Shown: positions 7,995 through 15,716 of the stretch, piece by piece
How the letters are laid out: each line of letters begins with the position of its first letter
Numbering within the stretch: position 1 is the stretch's first letter
DNA from: Caldifarciminota bacterium RBG_13_43_14
GTDB taxonomy: Bacteria > Hydrothermota > Tepidihabitantia > SM23-42
Direction of reading: 5' to 3'
Assembly: GCA_001771735.1 (NCBI GenBank)
Contig: MEUM01000064.1
Span: forward strand, 2,774-25,563
Length of the DNA: 22,790 bases
Notes under the pieces: model-generated
Databases searched by the model: none
What the model saw: the letters and a program-made list of their open reading frames with translations, nothing else
Told to the model about the DNA's origin: nothing
Translations under genes and position numbers: made by a program

Positions 7995-8977
7995 ACATCA
8001 TCATCCTTCAAATACTTATCAACGTTCATTTCAAGCTGAAGTGCGATCTTCCCAAGATTTTTTTCCAGTTCTTTTAGCGATTTTCGGCCAAAATTCTCAT
8101 AGGTCAGCAATTCCTTTCCGCTTTTCCGCACCAGATCGCCGATGGTCTTTATATTTTCATTCTTAAGGCAATTTGATGCCCGTACCGAGATCTCAAGTTC
8201 ATCAATACTGCGTTTCAGAACCTCGCGTATTCGGCGTTCCTCAGCATCCAGCTGATCTTTGGACGTAAACTGCGGTTCAACTCCCAGTTCGGTGATGAAG
8301 GATAGATGATGTTTCAATAGGCTCGCTGCTTCAACCAGAGATTCGATCGGGCTCACCGAACCGTCGGTTTTTATATCAATAACAAGATGGTCATAATCGG
8401 TTTTAGTACCAACCCGGGTATTTTTTATATCAAAATTGACCGCTAATACCGGTGAAAAGATTGCATCAATATAGACTGTGCCCAGGGGCGCATCGGCTTG
8501 CTTTAACATTTCAGCCGGAACATAACCGCGGCCATTTTCAACGGTCATCTCTACGGCGAAACTAACTTTATTGTCGGTTACTGTTAAGATCTTTTGTTCG
8601 GGCGTTATGATCTCTATCTCGGGGTTCATTTCGATAGTTCCAGCTAGATATTCTTTTTTCCCTTTTACTTTCAACACCAGCGTGCGGGGATCATCGGCAT
8701 TGAGCTTGGTCCTAATTTTCTTGAGGTTCAGAACGATCTCAACAACATCTTCATAGACACCGGGTATTGTTGAGAATTCCTGCAATACGTCCCCGATCCT
8801 TACTTTAGTTATCGCTGATCCCTGGATCGAAGACAACAGTATTCTTCTTAAGGCGTTTCCGATCGTTATGCCAAAACCCCGTTCCAGTGGAGAGAGGATA
8901 AAACGACCAAAATGGTCATTAGTTACATCTTTATCGATTTCAATTTTATTGGGTACTAAAAAAGGTTTCAAACTCAT
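7991..8977 (-). CDS. rpoA: RNA polymerase alpha subunit
   Basis: A 328-residue alpha subunit. The N-terminal assembly domain (about 1-230) has FGRFILSPLERGFGITIGNALRRILLSS, the dimerisation helix. The C-terminal domain (about 255-315) has ELEISVRASNCLKNENIKTIGDLV and NFGRKSLKELEKNL, the helix-hairpin-helix that contacts UP elements and activators. The start chosen is ATG 8977 (MSLKPFLVP) because AGGGGTGA precedes it at good spacing and it lies 10 nt beyond the rpsD stop. An upstream in-frame start at 9010 would overlap rpsD and has no support. Normal length for the family. Confidence 0.97.
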   Translation of the reverse strand: MSLKPFLVPNKIEIDKDVTNDHFGRFILSPLERGFGITIGNALRRILLSSIQGSAITKVRIGDVLQEFSTIPGVYEDVVEIVLNLKKIRTKLNADDPRTLVLKVKGKKEYLAGTIEMNPEIEIITPEQKILTVTDNKVSFAVEMTVENGRGYVPAEMLKQADAPLGTVYIDAIFSPVLAVNFDIKNTRVGTKTDYDHLVIDIKTDGSVSPIESLVEAASLLKHHLSFITELGVEPQFTSKDQLDAEERRIREVLKRSIDELEISVRASNCLKNENIKTIGDLVRKSGKELLTYENFGRKSLKELEKNLGKIALQLEMNVDKYLKDDDV

Positions 8978-8987
8978 ATTATCACCC

Positions 8988-9617
8988 CTATTTGGAGTAG
9001 AACTCAACAATCAAACTTTCCTGGATCGGTGATGTGATATCTTCCCGTTTTGGCATTCTTGTGATCTGTCCGAGCATTTTTTCACGATCAAGTTTTAGCC
9101 ACGTGGCCATTTTTTCCGGATCCCTTTCTTCCAGTGCCTTTTTGATCAATACATTCTTGCGCTGTTGCTCGGCGATCTGAATAACTTGATTGACCCGTAT
9201 ATGATATGATGGGATATCGGTATTTTTACCGTCCACCAGTATGTGACCGTGTCTGATAAATTGTCTGGCTTGGGTACGGGACGACGCAAGTCCAAGTTGA
9301 TAAAGCACATTGTCAAGACGGGTCTCGAGAGCGACCAGCAGGTTTTCACCGGGATTACCAGGTTTCTTGACCGCATCATGGAATATTTTACGGAACTGTT
9401 GCTCAAGTATTCCATATATTGCTTTCACTTTTTGCTTTTCACGCAATTGTATCGCATACGAAGTGAGCTTTCTCCGGCCAACTTTTCCGTGGGTTCCGGG
9501 AGGATAGCCTCGCCGGATGAACGAGCATTTATCAGTAAAACAGCGACTTCCGCGCAAAAATAACTTTTCTCCTTCGCGACGGCATATCCGGCATTTAGCT
9601 CCAATGTAGCGAGCCAT
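8988..9617 (-). CDS. rpsD: Ribosomal protein S4, zinc-binding form
   Basis: A 209-residue S4, the primary 16S-binding protein of the small-subunit body. The S4 RNA-binding domain is visible at about residues 98-160 (TRLDNVLYQLGLASSRTQARQFIRHGHILVDGK). The N-terminus keeps four cysteines, C9, C12, C26 and C31, the zinc-binding (C+) type. The C-terminal SLIVEFYSK is canonical. The ATG overlaps the rpsK stop in TAATG and the AGGAGGAT ribosome site is inside the rpsK end. Confidence 0.97.
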   Translation of the reverse strand: MARYIGAKCRICRREGEKLFLRGSRCFTDKCSFIRRGYPPGTHGKVGRRKLTSYAIQLREKQKVKAIYGILEQQFRKIFHDAVKKPGNPGENLLVALETRLDNVLYQLGLASSRTQARQFIRHGHILVDGKNTDIPSYHIRVNQVIQIAEQQRKNVLIKKALEERDPEKMATWLKLDREKMLGQITRMPKREDITSPIQESLIVEFYSK

Positions 9618-10036
9618 TATATCCTCCTTCTTCTTGGTGGTCGACAGCCGTTATGGGGTAGAGGCGTTGCGTCTTTGATCGAGGTGATGGTTAAACCAAC
9701 GGTTTGCAGAGTTCGTATCGCGGCTTCTCTTCCTGGTCCAGGTCCTTTGATTCTGATTTCAACTTTTCGAACACCCATTGACTGGGCCGATCTTGCTACC
9801 TGATCGGCGCATTGCTGGGCAGCGTACGCAGTGCCTTTTTTGGTCCCCTTAAAACCTATTTTACCAGCTGAAGACCAGCAGAGCACGTTGCCTTTATGGT
9901 CGCAGATCGAAACAATCGTATTATTAAAAGTAGCAAAAATATTAGCGACACCGGTTTGCTCGACGTGAACTACCTTTTTGCGCTTTACTGGCCGGGTCTT
10001 GCTTTTTTCACTTTTCGGGCCTTGTTTTTTCTTCAT
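9617..10036 (-). CDS. rpsK: Ribosomal protein S11
   Basis: A 139-residue S11 of the small-subunit platform. Conserved parts are VANIFATFNNTIVSICDHKGN, SSAGKIGFKGTKKGTAYAAQ, RIKGPGPGREAAIRTL and the C-terminal DATPLPHNGCRPPRRRRI. The first 20 residues form a lysine-rich extension, which is common. The ATG overlaps the rpsM stop (TAATG), so rpsM-rpsK-rpsD are translationally coupled. Confidence 0.97.
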   Translation of the reverse strand: MKKKQGPKSEKSKTRPVKRKKVVHVEQTGVANIFATFNNTIVSICDHKGNVLCWSSAGKIGFKGTKKGTAYAAQQCADQVARSAQSMGVRKVEIRIKGPGPGREAAIRTLQTVGLTITSIKDATPLPHNGCRPPRRRRI

Positions 10037-10419
10037 TATTTTTTAACTCCTACGCTTGATTTTCCGGCCACGGTCTTGCGTTTTCCTTTTCTAGTTCGAG
10101 CATTTGTCCTAGTACGTTGACCGCGGGCGGGCAATCCAGTACGATGTCTCATTCCGCGATATGCATTAATATCGATCAGTCTTTTTATATCGGAAGCAAT
10201 TTCAGCTCGCAGGGCACCTTCGACCTTATATTCAGTTTCCAGTAATTTCCTTATGCTTGTAATCTCATCATCAGTGAGATCTTTTATTTTTTTTGCCGGA
10301 TCGATACCGATCGTAGCAACTATCTTCTGTGCACTGTGCAGGCCAATACCGAATATCGCAGTCAAGCCGTATGCAATACGCTTATTGGGCGGTAAATCAA
10401 TACCTGCAATTCTTGCCAT
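10036..10419 (-). CDS. rpsM: Ribosomal protein S13
   Basis: A 127-residue S13 of the small-subunit head. MARIAGIDLPPNKRIAYGLTAIFGIG is a canonical start, followed by the helix-two-turn-helix region and the RGMRHRTGLPARGQRTRTNARTRKG signature near residues 94-115. GTAAGGAGG precedes the ATG. The 98-nt gap up to rpmJ holds a fold-back element, described separately. Confidence 0.97.
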   Translation of the reverse strand: MARIAGIDLPPNKRIAYGLTAIFGIGLHSAQKIVATIGIDPAKKIKDLTDDEITSIRKLLETEYKVEGALRAEIASDIKRLIDINAYRGMRHRTGLPARGQRTRTNARTRKGKRKTVAGKSSVGVKK

Positions 10420-10433
10420 AATCCTCCTTACAA

Positions 10434-10515
10434 AATGGTAATTGGGTAATGGGTTAAGATGCTGGAAATATTAAATTTTTTCTCCAGCTTCCAAGCCCAA
10501 TAACTATTACCCATT
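10434..10515. repeat. Imperfect 82-nt palindromic fold-back element
   Basis: The outer arms are AATGGTAAT (10434-10442) and ATTACCCATT (10506-10515). The middle arms are GGG-rich and CCC-rich, with ATTGGG (10441-10446) able to pair with CCCAAT (10496-10501). The inner arms GCTGGA (10461-10466) and TCCAGC (10483-10488) are perfect and enclose a 16-nt AT-rich loop. The whole fills the rpmJ-rpsM gap and has no coding potential. It could be an extragenic palindromic repeat or a transcript-structure element. No second copy is seen in this window. Confidence 0.6.
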
Positions 10516-10517
10516 TA

Positions 10518-10631
10518 TTATCCCTGGCGTTGTTTATGACGGGGATTCTTGCAAATGACCACCACAACGCCTTTACGCTTAATAATTCGACACGAAATGC
10601 ATCGCTTTTTAACTGAAGATTTAACTTTCAA
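10518..10631 (-). CDS. rpmJ: Ribosomal protein L36, zinc-binding form
   Basis: A 37-residue small gene. The translated protein starts MKVKSSVKKRCISCRIIKRK and ends NPRHKQRQG. It has the zinc ligands C11, C14, C27 and H32 of the standard L36. The start is TTG 10631; AAGGAGG lies 4 nt upstream, and no ATG is available. L36 is normally 37-38 residues and is normally found between infA and rpsM, exactly as here. Confidence 0.95.
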   Translation of the reverse strand: MKVKSSVKKRCISCRIIKRKGVVVVICKNPRHKQRQG

Positions 10632-10664
10632 AAAACCTCCTTAATTAAATATTATATAAACAGA

Positions 10665-10692
10665 ATTATACACAAAAGCTATTAAAAATCAA
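10665..10692 (-). promoter_or_regulatory. Internal operon promoter upstream of rpmJ
   Basis: TTGATT (10687-10692), a 16-bp spacer and TATAAT (10665-10670) on the minus strand, inside the 99-nt infA-rpmJ gap. The leader to the TTG start would be about 27 nt with an AAGGAGG site. It would allow rpmJ-rpsM-rpsK-rpsD-rpoA-rplQ to be transcribed separately, like the alpha operon. Confidence 0.65.
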
Positions 10693-10730
10693 GATATAAA
10701 TATATAGATAAAAAAAACGTTCTTGTTTCG

Positions 10731-10949
10731 TTACTTATAGCGCCAGACTATCCTGCCCCTTGATAGGTCATAAGGCGAAAGCTCAAGTAGAACACGGTCA
10801 CCCGGTAGGATCTTTATATAGCTCATACGCATCTTACCTGAGACATGGGCTAATACTTTATGGCCGTTATCAAGTTCTACCCTGAACATTGCATTGGGCA
10901 GGGTTTCCAGAATAGTACCCTCAGTCTGGATTAGGTCTTTTCTTGACAT
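10731..10949 (-). CDS. infA: Translation initiation factor IF-1
   Basis: A 72-residue S1/OB-fold protein that binds the ribosomal A site during initiation. MSRKDLIQTEGTILETLPNAMFRVELDNG and HVSGKMRMSYIKILPGDRVLLELSPYDLSRGRIVWRYK match IF-1 over its full length. ATG 10949 is chosen because it gives the standard 72 residues. An upstream TTG at 10961 would add four residues and overlap map. Its ATG follows the map stop directly (TAATATG). Confidence 0.97.
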   Translation of the reverse strand: MSRKDLIQTEGTILETLPNAMFRVELDNGHKVLAHVSGKMRMSYIKILPGDRVLLELSPYDLSRGRIVWRYK

Positions 10950-10950
10950 A

Positions 10951-11709
10951 TTAACTCTCAACCACTCTGGTCAAATTGATGTTGCCTTTTTCTAAGATTG
11001 CGATCGTATCCTCGTAATGACAGGAAAGTGAGCCGTCCTTGGTTGAAATCGTCCAGTTGTTTGCGGCGGTTTTAACCTCAAATCCTCCCATATTGACCAT
11101 TGGTTCAATTGCCAGTACCATACCCTTTTTAATCTCGGGTTTGGGACCTTCGCAAATGAAATTAGGTATCATTGGTTCTTCATGAAGCTGTTTACCGACC
11201 CCGTGCCCGGTCAATTCGCGGACGACGCTAAAACCATTAGTTTCAACGGTTTGCTGGATGGCTCGTGAGATATCCGATATTTTATTGCCAGCTTTAGCCA
11301 TCGTGATACCGCAGCCGAGCGCCTCCTTGGTCACGCTTAAGAGTTTTTTGGTTTCTTTTTTCATTTCGCCGGCGGGAAAGGTTCTGGCTGCATCAGCAAT
11401 ATATCCCTGATAGGTGACTCCGACATCGAGCTTTACAATATCATGTTCTTTTATGACCCGCGGACCAGGTATTCCATGCACGATCTCATCATTGATCGAA
11501 ATACAGCTGTTTTTAGGGAATCCACGGTAATTAAGAAAAGTTGGGATTGCGTTTCGTCGTTGTATCATCGCTTCAATTATTTTATCCAACTCTTCGGTGG
11601 TTTTACCGGTAAGTTCGAGCTTACTGATATGGCAGAAGATTTCATAAATGATATTTCCTGCAATCGCAATCTTTTTGATCGCATCTTCATTTTTTAAGAT
11701 TATGGGCAT
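10951..11709 (-). CDS. map: Methionine aminopeptidase type I
   Basis: A 252-residue cytoplasmic enzyme that removes the initiator methionine. The five metal ligands and the catalytic histidines are present: H78 in VHGIPG, D95 in KLDVGV, D106 in ADAARTF, H169 in GHGVGKQLHEEP, E202 in AIEPM and E233 in HYEDT. Length is that of a short type I enzyme without an N-terminal zinc finger. The start overlaps the adk end by 23 nt, with AGGT shortly upstream. The position between adk and infA is classical. Confidence 0.97.
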   Translation of the reverse strand: MPIILKNEDAIKKIAIAGNIIYEIFCHISKLELTGKTTEELDKIIEAMIQRRNAIPTFLNYRGFPKNSCISINDEIVHGIPGPRVIKEHDIVKLDVGVTYQGYIADAARTFPAGEMKKETKKLLSVTKEALGCGITMAKAGNKISDISRAIQQTVETNGFSVVRELTGHGVGKQLHEEPMIPNFICEGPKPEIKKGMVLAIEPMVNMGGFEVKTAANNWTISTKDGSLSCHYEDTIAILEKGNINLTRVVES

Positions 11710-12343
11710 TTATGACCTGAACAATATTATTAAAAACATCGTCTTCTGAACCAATTGCGGGTACTTTTTGATAGCAGTTTAATGATTTATAGTATTTAGT
11801 CAGCGGTGCAGTTTCTTCCTGGTAAACTTGCATACGTTTCTGAATTACCGTTTCAGTATCATCTTCTCTTTTGATCAACGGTTTTTTGCATTGATCACAA
11901 ACCTCGTCTTTCCGGGGGGGATTGCTCACAAGATTATACAATCGATTGCACACCGGACAATACCTGCGGTTGAGCAGTCGAGCCGATATTTCTCTTTCAT
12001 CCAGATCCATTTCCAGCGCAAGATTAAGGCGCAAGTTGAGCCGTGATAAACTGGTGTTAAGATTGATCGCCTGATTCAAATTGCGTGGAAAACCATCGAA
12101 CAAAATACCGTTGGCTTTGTTCTCGATCAAAAAGCTGTCTACAATCTCAAAGATCAACGTATCAGGAACGAGAACTCCCTGAATCATATGGGATTCTGCT
12201 TTTTTGCCGGATTCGCTTTGGATCGCAACTTCCTCCCGCAATATGTCACCCATTGAAAATTTTTCGCAGCGGTAGTACTGAGTCAGACGGTTTGCTTGAG
12301 TTCCTTTGCCGACCCCAGGCGGTCCAAAAAGCATCAATATCAT
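11687..12343 (-). CDS. adk: Adenylate kinase with zinc-binding lid
   Basis: A 218-residue enzyme that interconverts ATP + AMP and 2 ADP. The P-loop GPPGVGKGT lies at residues 7-15, the AMP-binding region around GFPRNLNQA (84-92), and the lid at about 122-160. The lid carries C129, C132, C149 and C152, a structural zinc site of the long-lid type seen in many Gram-positives and thermophiles. The ATG overlaps the secY stop in ATGA. Confidence 0.97.
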   Translation of the reverse strand: MILMLFGPPGVGKGTQANRLTQYYRCEKFSMGDILREEVAIQSESGKKAESHMIQGVLVPDTLIFEIVDSFLIENKANGILFDGFPRNLNQAINLNTSLSRLNLRLNLALEMDLDEREISARLLNRRYCPVCNRLYNLVSNPPRKDEVCDQCKKPLIKREDDTETVIQKRMQVYQEETAPLTKYYKSLNCYQKVPAIGSEDDVFNNIVQVINAHNLKK

Positions 12344-13653
12344 CGACGTCCCCGGATCTTACCTCGCTTCATGAATCCCTCATAATGATACATCATCAGC
12401 TGGGATTCTATTTGTTGTAAAGTGTCCAGGGCAACTCCAACAATGATAAGCAAAGTCGTACCACCGAAATAGAATGGAACGTTGAGGAAATTTATCAAAT
12501 ACCAGGGTACCAGGGCGATAAAGCCGAGAAACAGTGCCCCGGGTAAAGTTATTTTCGAAAGTATATCGTCTATATAATTCGCGGTAATCGTACCCGGACG
12601 TATGCCCGGGACAAAACCACCATAACGTTTCATATTATCGGCGATCTCGGTTGGATTAAAAACGATTGATGTATAAAAATAAGTGAAAAATATGATCAAT
12701 CCAAAGAACAGTATATCATATCCCCAAAATCCCGGTCTGAATACTTCGGTAATACCTTTAAGCGCTGGAATGAAAGCAGCGACCGTGCCGGGGAATACAA
12801 CCAGCGATTGAGCAAAAATTATCGGGATCACACCCGCCGTATTGACCCGTAACGGTAAGAAGGTCGATTGACCTCCATACATCTTTCGACCGACTATCCG
12901 TTTTGGATATTGTACCGGGATTCTTCGAGTTGCCTGGGTCATAATAATGACCGAGGCAACGATAAATATCATTATTAGTATCACCAATATGAGATTGATC
13001 AGTGATAGACCCTGGGTGATCACAAGCTGAGCTGTACGTAGAAAATAAGATGGGTATTCTTCAAGGCAGCCAATGAAGATGAGGAATGAAATGCCATTAC
13101 CAATGCCTTTTTCAGTTATCTGTTCACCGATCCACATTGCGAATATCGCTCCACAGGTCAGGGTCAGCATCGCCGTCAGACGGAATGCCCAGCCGGGATT
13201 GTAAACGATCGCCATGGTGCCGGCGGCACTGGTGAACTTCTGGCTCTCAAGGAACATCGCAATACTGATCGACTGGAAGACAGCCAGACCAACCGTGAGA
13301 TAACGAGTATACTGGGTTATTTTTCTTCGGCCGGCCTGATCGCGTTGCATTTTTTCAACCTGGGGGAATACCGAACCGAGCAGCTGGAAAATGATCGAAG
13401 CCGATATGTAAGGCATAACGCCAAGAAACAATATTGCCGCTCTTGAGAGGGCGCCACCGACAAATATATCATACATACCAAATATCGATCCCTGCTGCTT
13501 GAGTTGTTGCATTAACAGACCAAGCGCCTGGGCGTTTATCCCGGGTAATGGAAGATGAGCGCCAAGACGGTAAACCGCAACCGCGAAAAGAGTAAAAAAC
13601 AGCTTTTTCTTCAGGTCGGGTACTTTGAATATATTTTGAATGGTCGAGATCAT
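12340..13653 (-). CDS. secY: Protein translocase subunit SecY
   Basis: A 437-residue channel protein of the Sec translocase with about ten membrane helices. Characteristic parts are the plug region near RLGAHLPLPGINAQAL, ITEKGIGNGISFLIF in helix 4, RRIPVQYPKRIVG, FLPLRVNTAGVIPIIFA and the late cytoplasmic loop MKRYGGFVPGIRPG. The C-terminus MKRGKIRGRR is positively charged as usual. Its ATG overlaps the rplO stop (ATGA), and its TGA stop overlaps the adk start. Confidence 0.98.
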   Translation of the reverse strand: MISTIQNIFKVPDLKKKLFFTLFAVAVYRLGAHLPLPGINAQALGLLMQQLKQQGSIFGMYDIFVGGALSRAAILFLGVMPYISASIIFQLLGSVFPQVEKMQRDQAGRRKITQYTRYLTVGLAVFQSISIAMFLESQKFTSAAGTMAIVYNPGWAFRLTAMLTLTCGAIFAMWIGEQITEKGIGNGISFLIFIGCLEEYPSYFLRTAQLVITQGLSLINLILVILIMIFIVASVIIMTQATRRIPVQYPKRIVGRKMYGGQSTFLPLRVNTAGVIPIIFAQSLVVFPGTVAAFIPALKGITEVFRPGFWGYDILFFGLIIFFTYFYTSIVFNPTEIADNMKRYGGFVPGIRPGTITANYIDDILSKITLPGALFLGFIALVPWYLINFLNVPFYFGGTTLLIIVGVALDTLQQIESQLMMYHYEGFMKRGKIRGRR

Positions 13654-14090
13654 TTTATGCGCTCGGTTTTACCTTTTGCGCCGATGATCTTATCAAGCGC
13701 GCTCTTTGAGAATTTATGCGCCTTGACCACCAGCGGAATAGTCAATTCACCCTGTCCGAGTATTTTTATTTTTTTACCACCTTTAATAATACCCTTTGCT
13801 TTCATAGAATCCGGAGTAACTTCAGAATTGGCTTCAAAGGCGGCGAGTTTCTTGATATTGACGATTTCATACGGTTCGCTATGTATGTTCGTGAATCCCC
13901 GTTTTGGCACGCGGCGGGTAAGCGGCATTTGGCCACCTTCATAACCCGGTTTGCGACTGTAGCCAGATCTCGATTTTTGACCTTTGTGGCCACGGGTTGA
14001 TGTTTTCCCGTGACCCGAACCAGGGCCACAACCGACGCGTTTGCGCTTCTTGGTTGCACCCGGTGCTGGTTTGAGATCACTTATTTTCAT
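13650..14090 (-). CDS. rplO: Ribosomal protein L15
   Basis: A 146-residue L15 of the large subunit. The start chosen is ATG 14090 (MKISDLKPAPGATKKRKRVG), preceded by AGGAG at 7 nt. An earlier in-frame ATG at 14123 adds residues unlike L15. The Gly-rich N-terminal loop with GSGHGKTSTRGHKGQKSR, the GGQMPLTRRVPKRGF segment and the C-terminal VKAHKFSKSALDKI match the family. The start overlaps the rpmD end by 14 nt. Confidence 0.96.
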   Translation of the reverse strand: MKISDLKPAPGATKKRKRVGCGPGSGHGKTSTRGHKGQKSRSGYSRKPGYEGGQMPLTRRVPKRGFTNIHSEPYEIVNIKKLAAFEANSEVTPDSMKAKGIIKGGKKIKILGQGELTIPLVVKAHKFSKSALDKIIGAKGKTERIK

Positions 14091-14271
14091 TTTTGATCTC
14101 CTCAACCTCGACCAGGTAGGCAATCTGGTTTATCATACCCCTTATTGCATCATTGTCCGGATAAGTACGGCTTCGTCCGATCCGGATTAGACCCAGGGCC
14201 TTCAATGTCAATTTATGTTTCTTGATTTTGTTTATCGGGCTCTTCTTTAATGTCACTTTTATTTTCTTCAT
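14077..14271 (-). CDS. rpmD: Ribosomal protein L30
   Basis: A 64-residue L30 of the large subunit. KIKVTLKKSPINKIKKHKLT and LKALGLIRIGRSRTYPDNDAIRGMINQI are the canonical blocks, so ATG 14271 is the true start even though it lies 59 nt inside the rpsE frame. The TGA stop overlaps the start of rplO, which shows that TGA is used as stop here. Confidence 0.95.
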   Translation of the reverse strand: MKKIKVTLKKSPINKIKKHKLTLKALGLIRIGRSRTYPDNDAIRGMINQIAYLVEVEEIKNENK

Positions 14272-14767
14272 GCTTTTTCCTCATAAAATATTCTATTGGT
14301 TTATTGCGCATTTCAGCCTCGATCAGGATCGGGCGTATTGATTTCAGGGCGTTTATGGTTGCGTTAGCAAGATTCGTTGGGTTGTTTGAACCAAGTGATT
14401 TGGTGAGAATATTCTTGATGCCGACCGCTTCGCATACCGCCCGTACCGGATTGCATGCGATAATTCCAGTACCGGTCAAGGCCGGTTTCATGATTAGATT
14501 GCTGGCCGAAAATTTTCCGGTTACCGGATGTAGAATCGTTCCTTCCGTAACATCGACTTTTACCATTGTCTTTTTTGCGATCACAGTGGCTTTTTTGATC
14601 GCGGCCGCGACCTCGGCTGATTTAGCGTGACCAACGCCGATACCGCCGGCACCGTCTCCAACCACTACGCATGCATATAATTTTAATCGTTTACCGCCTT
14701 TAACAACTTTAATTACTCTTTTGAGTTCGACGACTTTTTCAATAAAGGTATCAGTTGTTTCAAACAC
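14213..14767 (-). CDS. rpsE: Ribosomal protein S5
   Basis: A 184-residue S5 of the small subunit. The double-stranded-RNA-binding-like N-domain is seen (EKVVELKRVIKVVKGGKRLK, VVVGDGAGGIGVGHAKSAEV), then the C-domain (TGTGIIACNPVRAVCEAVGI, SLGSNNPTNLANATINAL). GTG 14767 is chosen because AGGAGG lies 4 nt upstream, as for rpmJ; TTG 14770 is too close to the ribosome site. The charged tail HEENKSDIKEEPDKQNQET, beyond the conserved core, overlaps the start of rpmD by 59 nt. Confidence 0.95.
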   Translation of the reverse strand: MFETTDTFIEKVVELKRVIKVVKGGKRLKLYACVVVGDGAGGIGVGHAKSAEVAAAIKKATVIAKKTMVKVDVTEGTILHPVTGKFSASNLIMKPALTGTGIIACNPVRAVCEAVGIKNILTKSLGSNNPTNLANATINALKSIRPILIEAEMRNKPIEYFMRKKHEENKSDIKEEPDKQNQET

Positions 14768-14777
14768 CAAACCTCCT

Positions 14778-15122
14778 CTAAAATATTAAACCTGCTTCGC
14801 GGGCGCCATCAGCAACTGCTTTTATACGTCCGTGATATTTATACCCAGCGCGGTCAAAGGTTACGGTTTTTATTCCTTTTTCCACTGCCGTTTTCCCGAT
14901 TCTTTTTCCGGTTTCAAATGCGATCTCGGTCTTTTTCTTTCCTTTGGCAGTATCTTTGACCAAAGATGAAGTACCAATTATTACCCGTTGTGATTGGTCG
15001 TCGATAAGCTGCGCGTAAATATGACGATTGCTCCGGAATACACAGAACCGGGGTCGATCCTTGGTTCCGAAAACCTTTTTTCTTATCCTTTGATGTCTTA
15101 ATTTGCGACCAACTAGTTTCAT
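14778..15122 (-). CDS. rplR: Ribosomal protein L18
   Basis: A 114-residue L18, one of the 5S rRNA-binding proteins. DRPRFCVFRSNRHIYAQLIDD, GKRIGKTAVEKGIKTVTFDRAGYKYHGRIKAVADGAREAGL is the canonical C-terminal half. Length is normal (about 115-120). AGAGG lies 7 nt before the ATG. Confidence 0.97.
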   Translation of the reverse strand: MKLVGRKLRHQRIRKKVFGTKDRPRFCVFRSNRHIYAQLIDDQSQRVIIGTSSLVKDTAKGKKKTEIAFETGKRIGKTAVEKGIKTVTFDRAGYKYHGRIKAVADGAREAGLIF

Positions 15123-15136
15123 ATCAATGCCTCTGG

Positions 15137-15706
15137 TTAAGCCTGGACAATTGCTCGCTTACCGATCTTTTTGCGAAGATGCTCTTTTTCATAACGTATG
15201 CCCTTATGCCGGTAGGGATCAGGAATTCGTACGCGCTTGATTTTCGCGGCAACATCGCCAAGCAGCTGTTTGTTTATGCTTTTAAGGGTTATATAGGTCA
15301 GATCACCTTTATCCGCGCTTTTGACTACCTTGAGTTCACATTTTATTTCTTTTGGTAACTCCAATGAAACCGGTGATGAATAGCCAACAAAAAGTTGAAT
15401 ATTATTACCAGCCAACTGGGCGCGGTACCCGGTTCCCTGTATGATCAAGATCTTTTCATAACCCAAGGTTACCCCTTTGATCATATTAATTATTAATGAG
15501 CGGGTGGTTCCCTGTTCAGCCGCACCGGCTTTACTATTTTCAATGCTCTTCACCAATATTTGATCAGTCTGGATCTCGATATCGACCTTGGAACTGAGTT
15601 TGCCTTCAACCGTGCCAAGCGGGCCCTGTACTTTTATATCGCTGTTTGCTCTTGTGACTTTAACCTGTTTAGGGATAGTTATCGGTCTGAATCTCTGACG
15701 AGCCAT
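15137..15706 (-). CDS. rplF: Ribosomal protein L6
   Basis: A 189-residue L6, near the factor-binding region of the large subunit. Two related domains are visible; the C-terminal one has KIKRVRIPDPYRHKGIRYEKEHLRKKIGK. It is slightly longer than the usual 176-180 residues, by a short basic end. AAGGAG lies 7 nt before the ATG and overlaps the rpsH stop. Confidence 0.97.
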   Translation of the reverse strand: MARQRFRPITIPKQVKVTRANSDIKVQGPLGTVEGKLSSKVDIEIQTDQILVKSIENSKAGAAEQGTTRSLIINMIKGVTLGYEKILIIQGTGYRAQLAGNNIQLFVGYSSPVSLELPKEIKCELKVVKSADKGDLTYITLKSINKQLLGDVAAKIKRVRIPDPYRHKGIRYEKEHLRKKIGKRAIVQA

Positions 15707-15716
15707 AAAATTCTCC

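Noticed and set aside
9146..9563. Open frames on both strands overlapping rpsD.
   Set aside because: S4 is unmistakable over its whole length, and the others have no start signal or likeness.
10731..10961. IF-1 start at TTG 10961.
   Set aside because: It overlaps map and gives a non-standard length; ATG 10949 gives the usual 72 residues.
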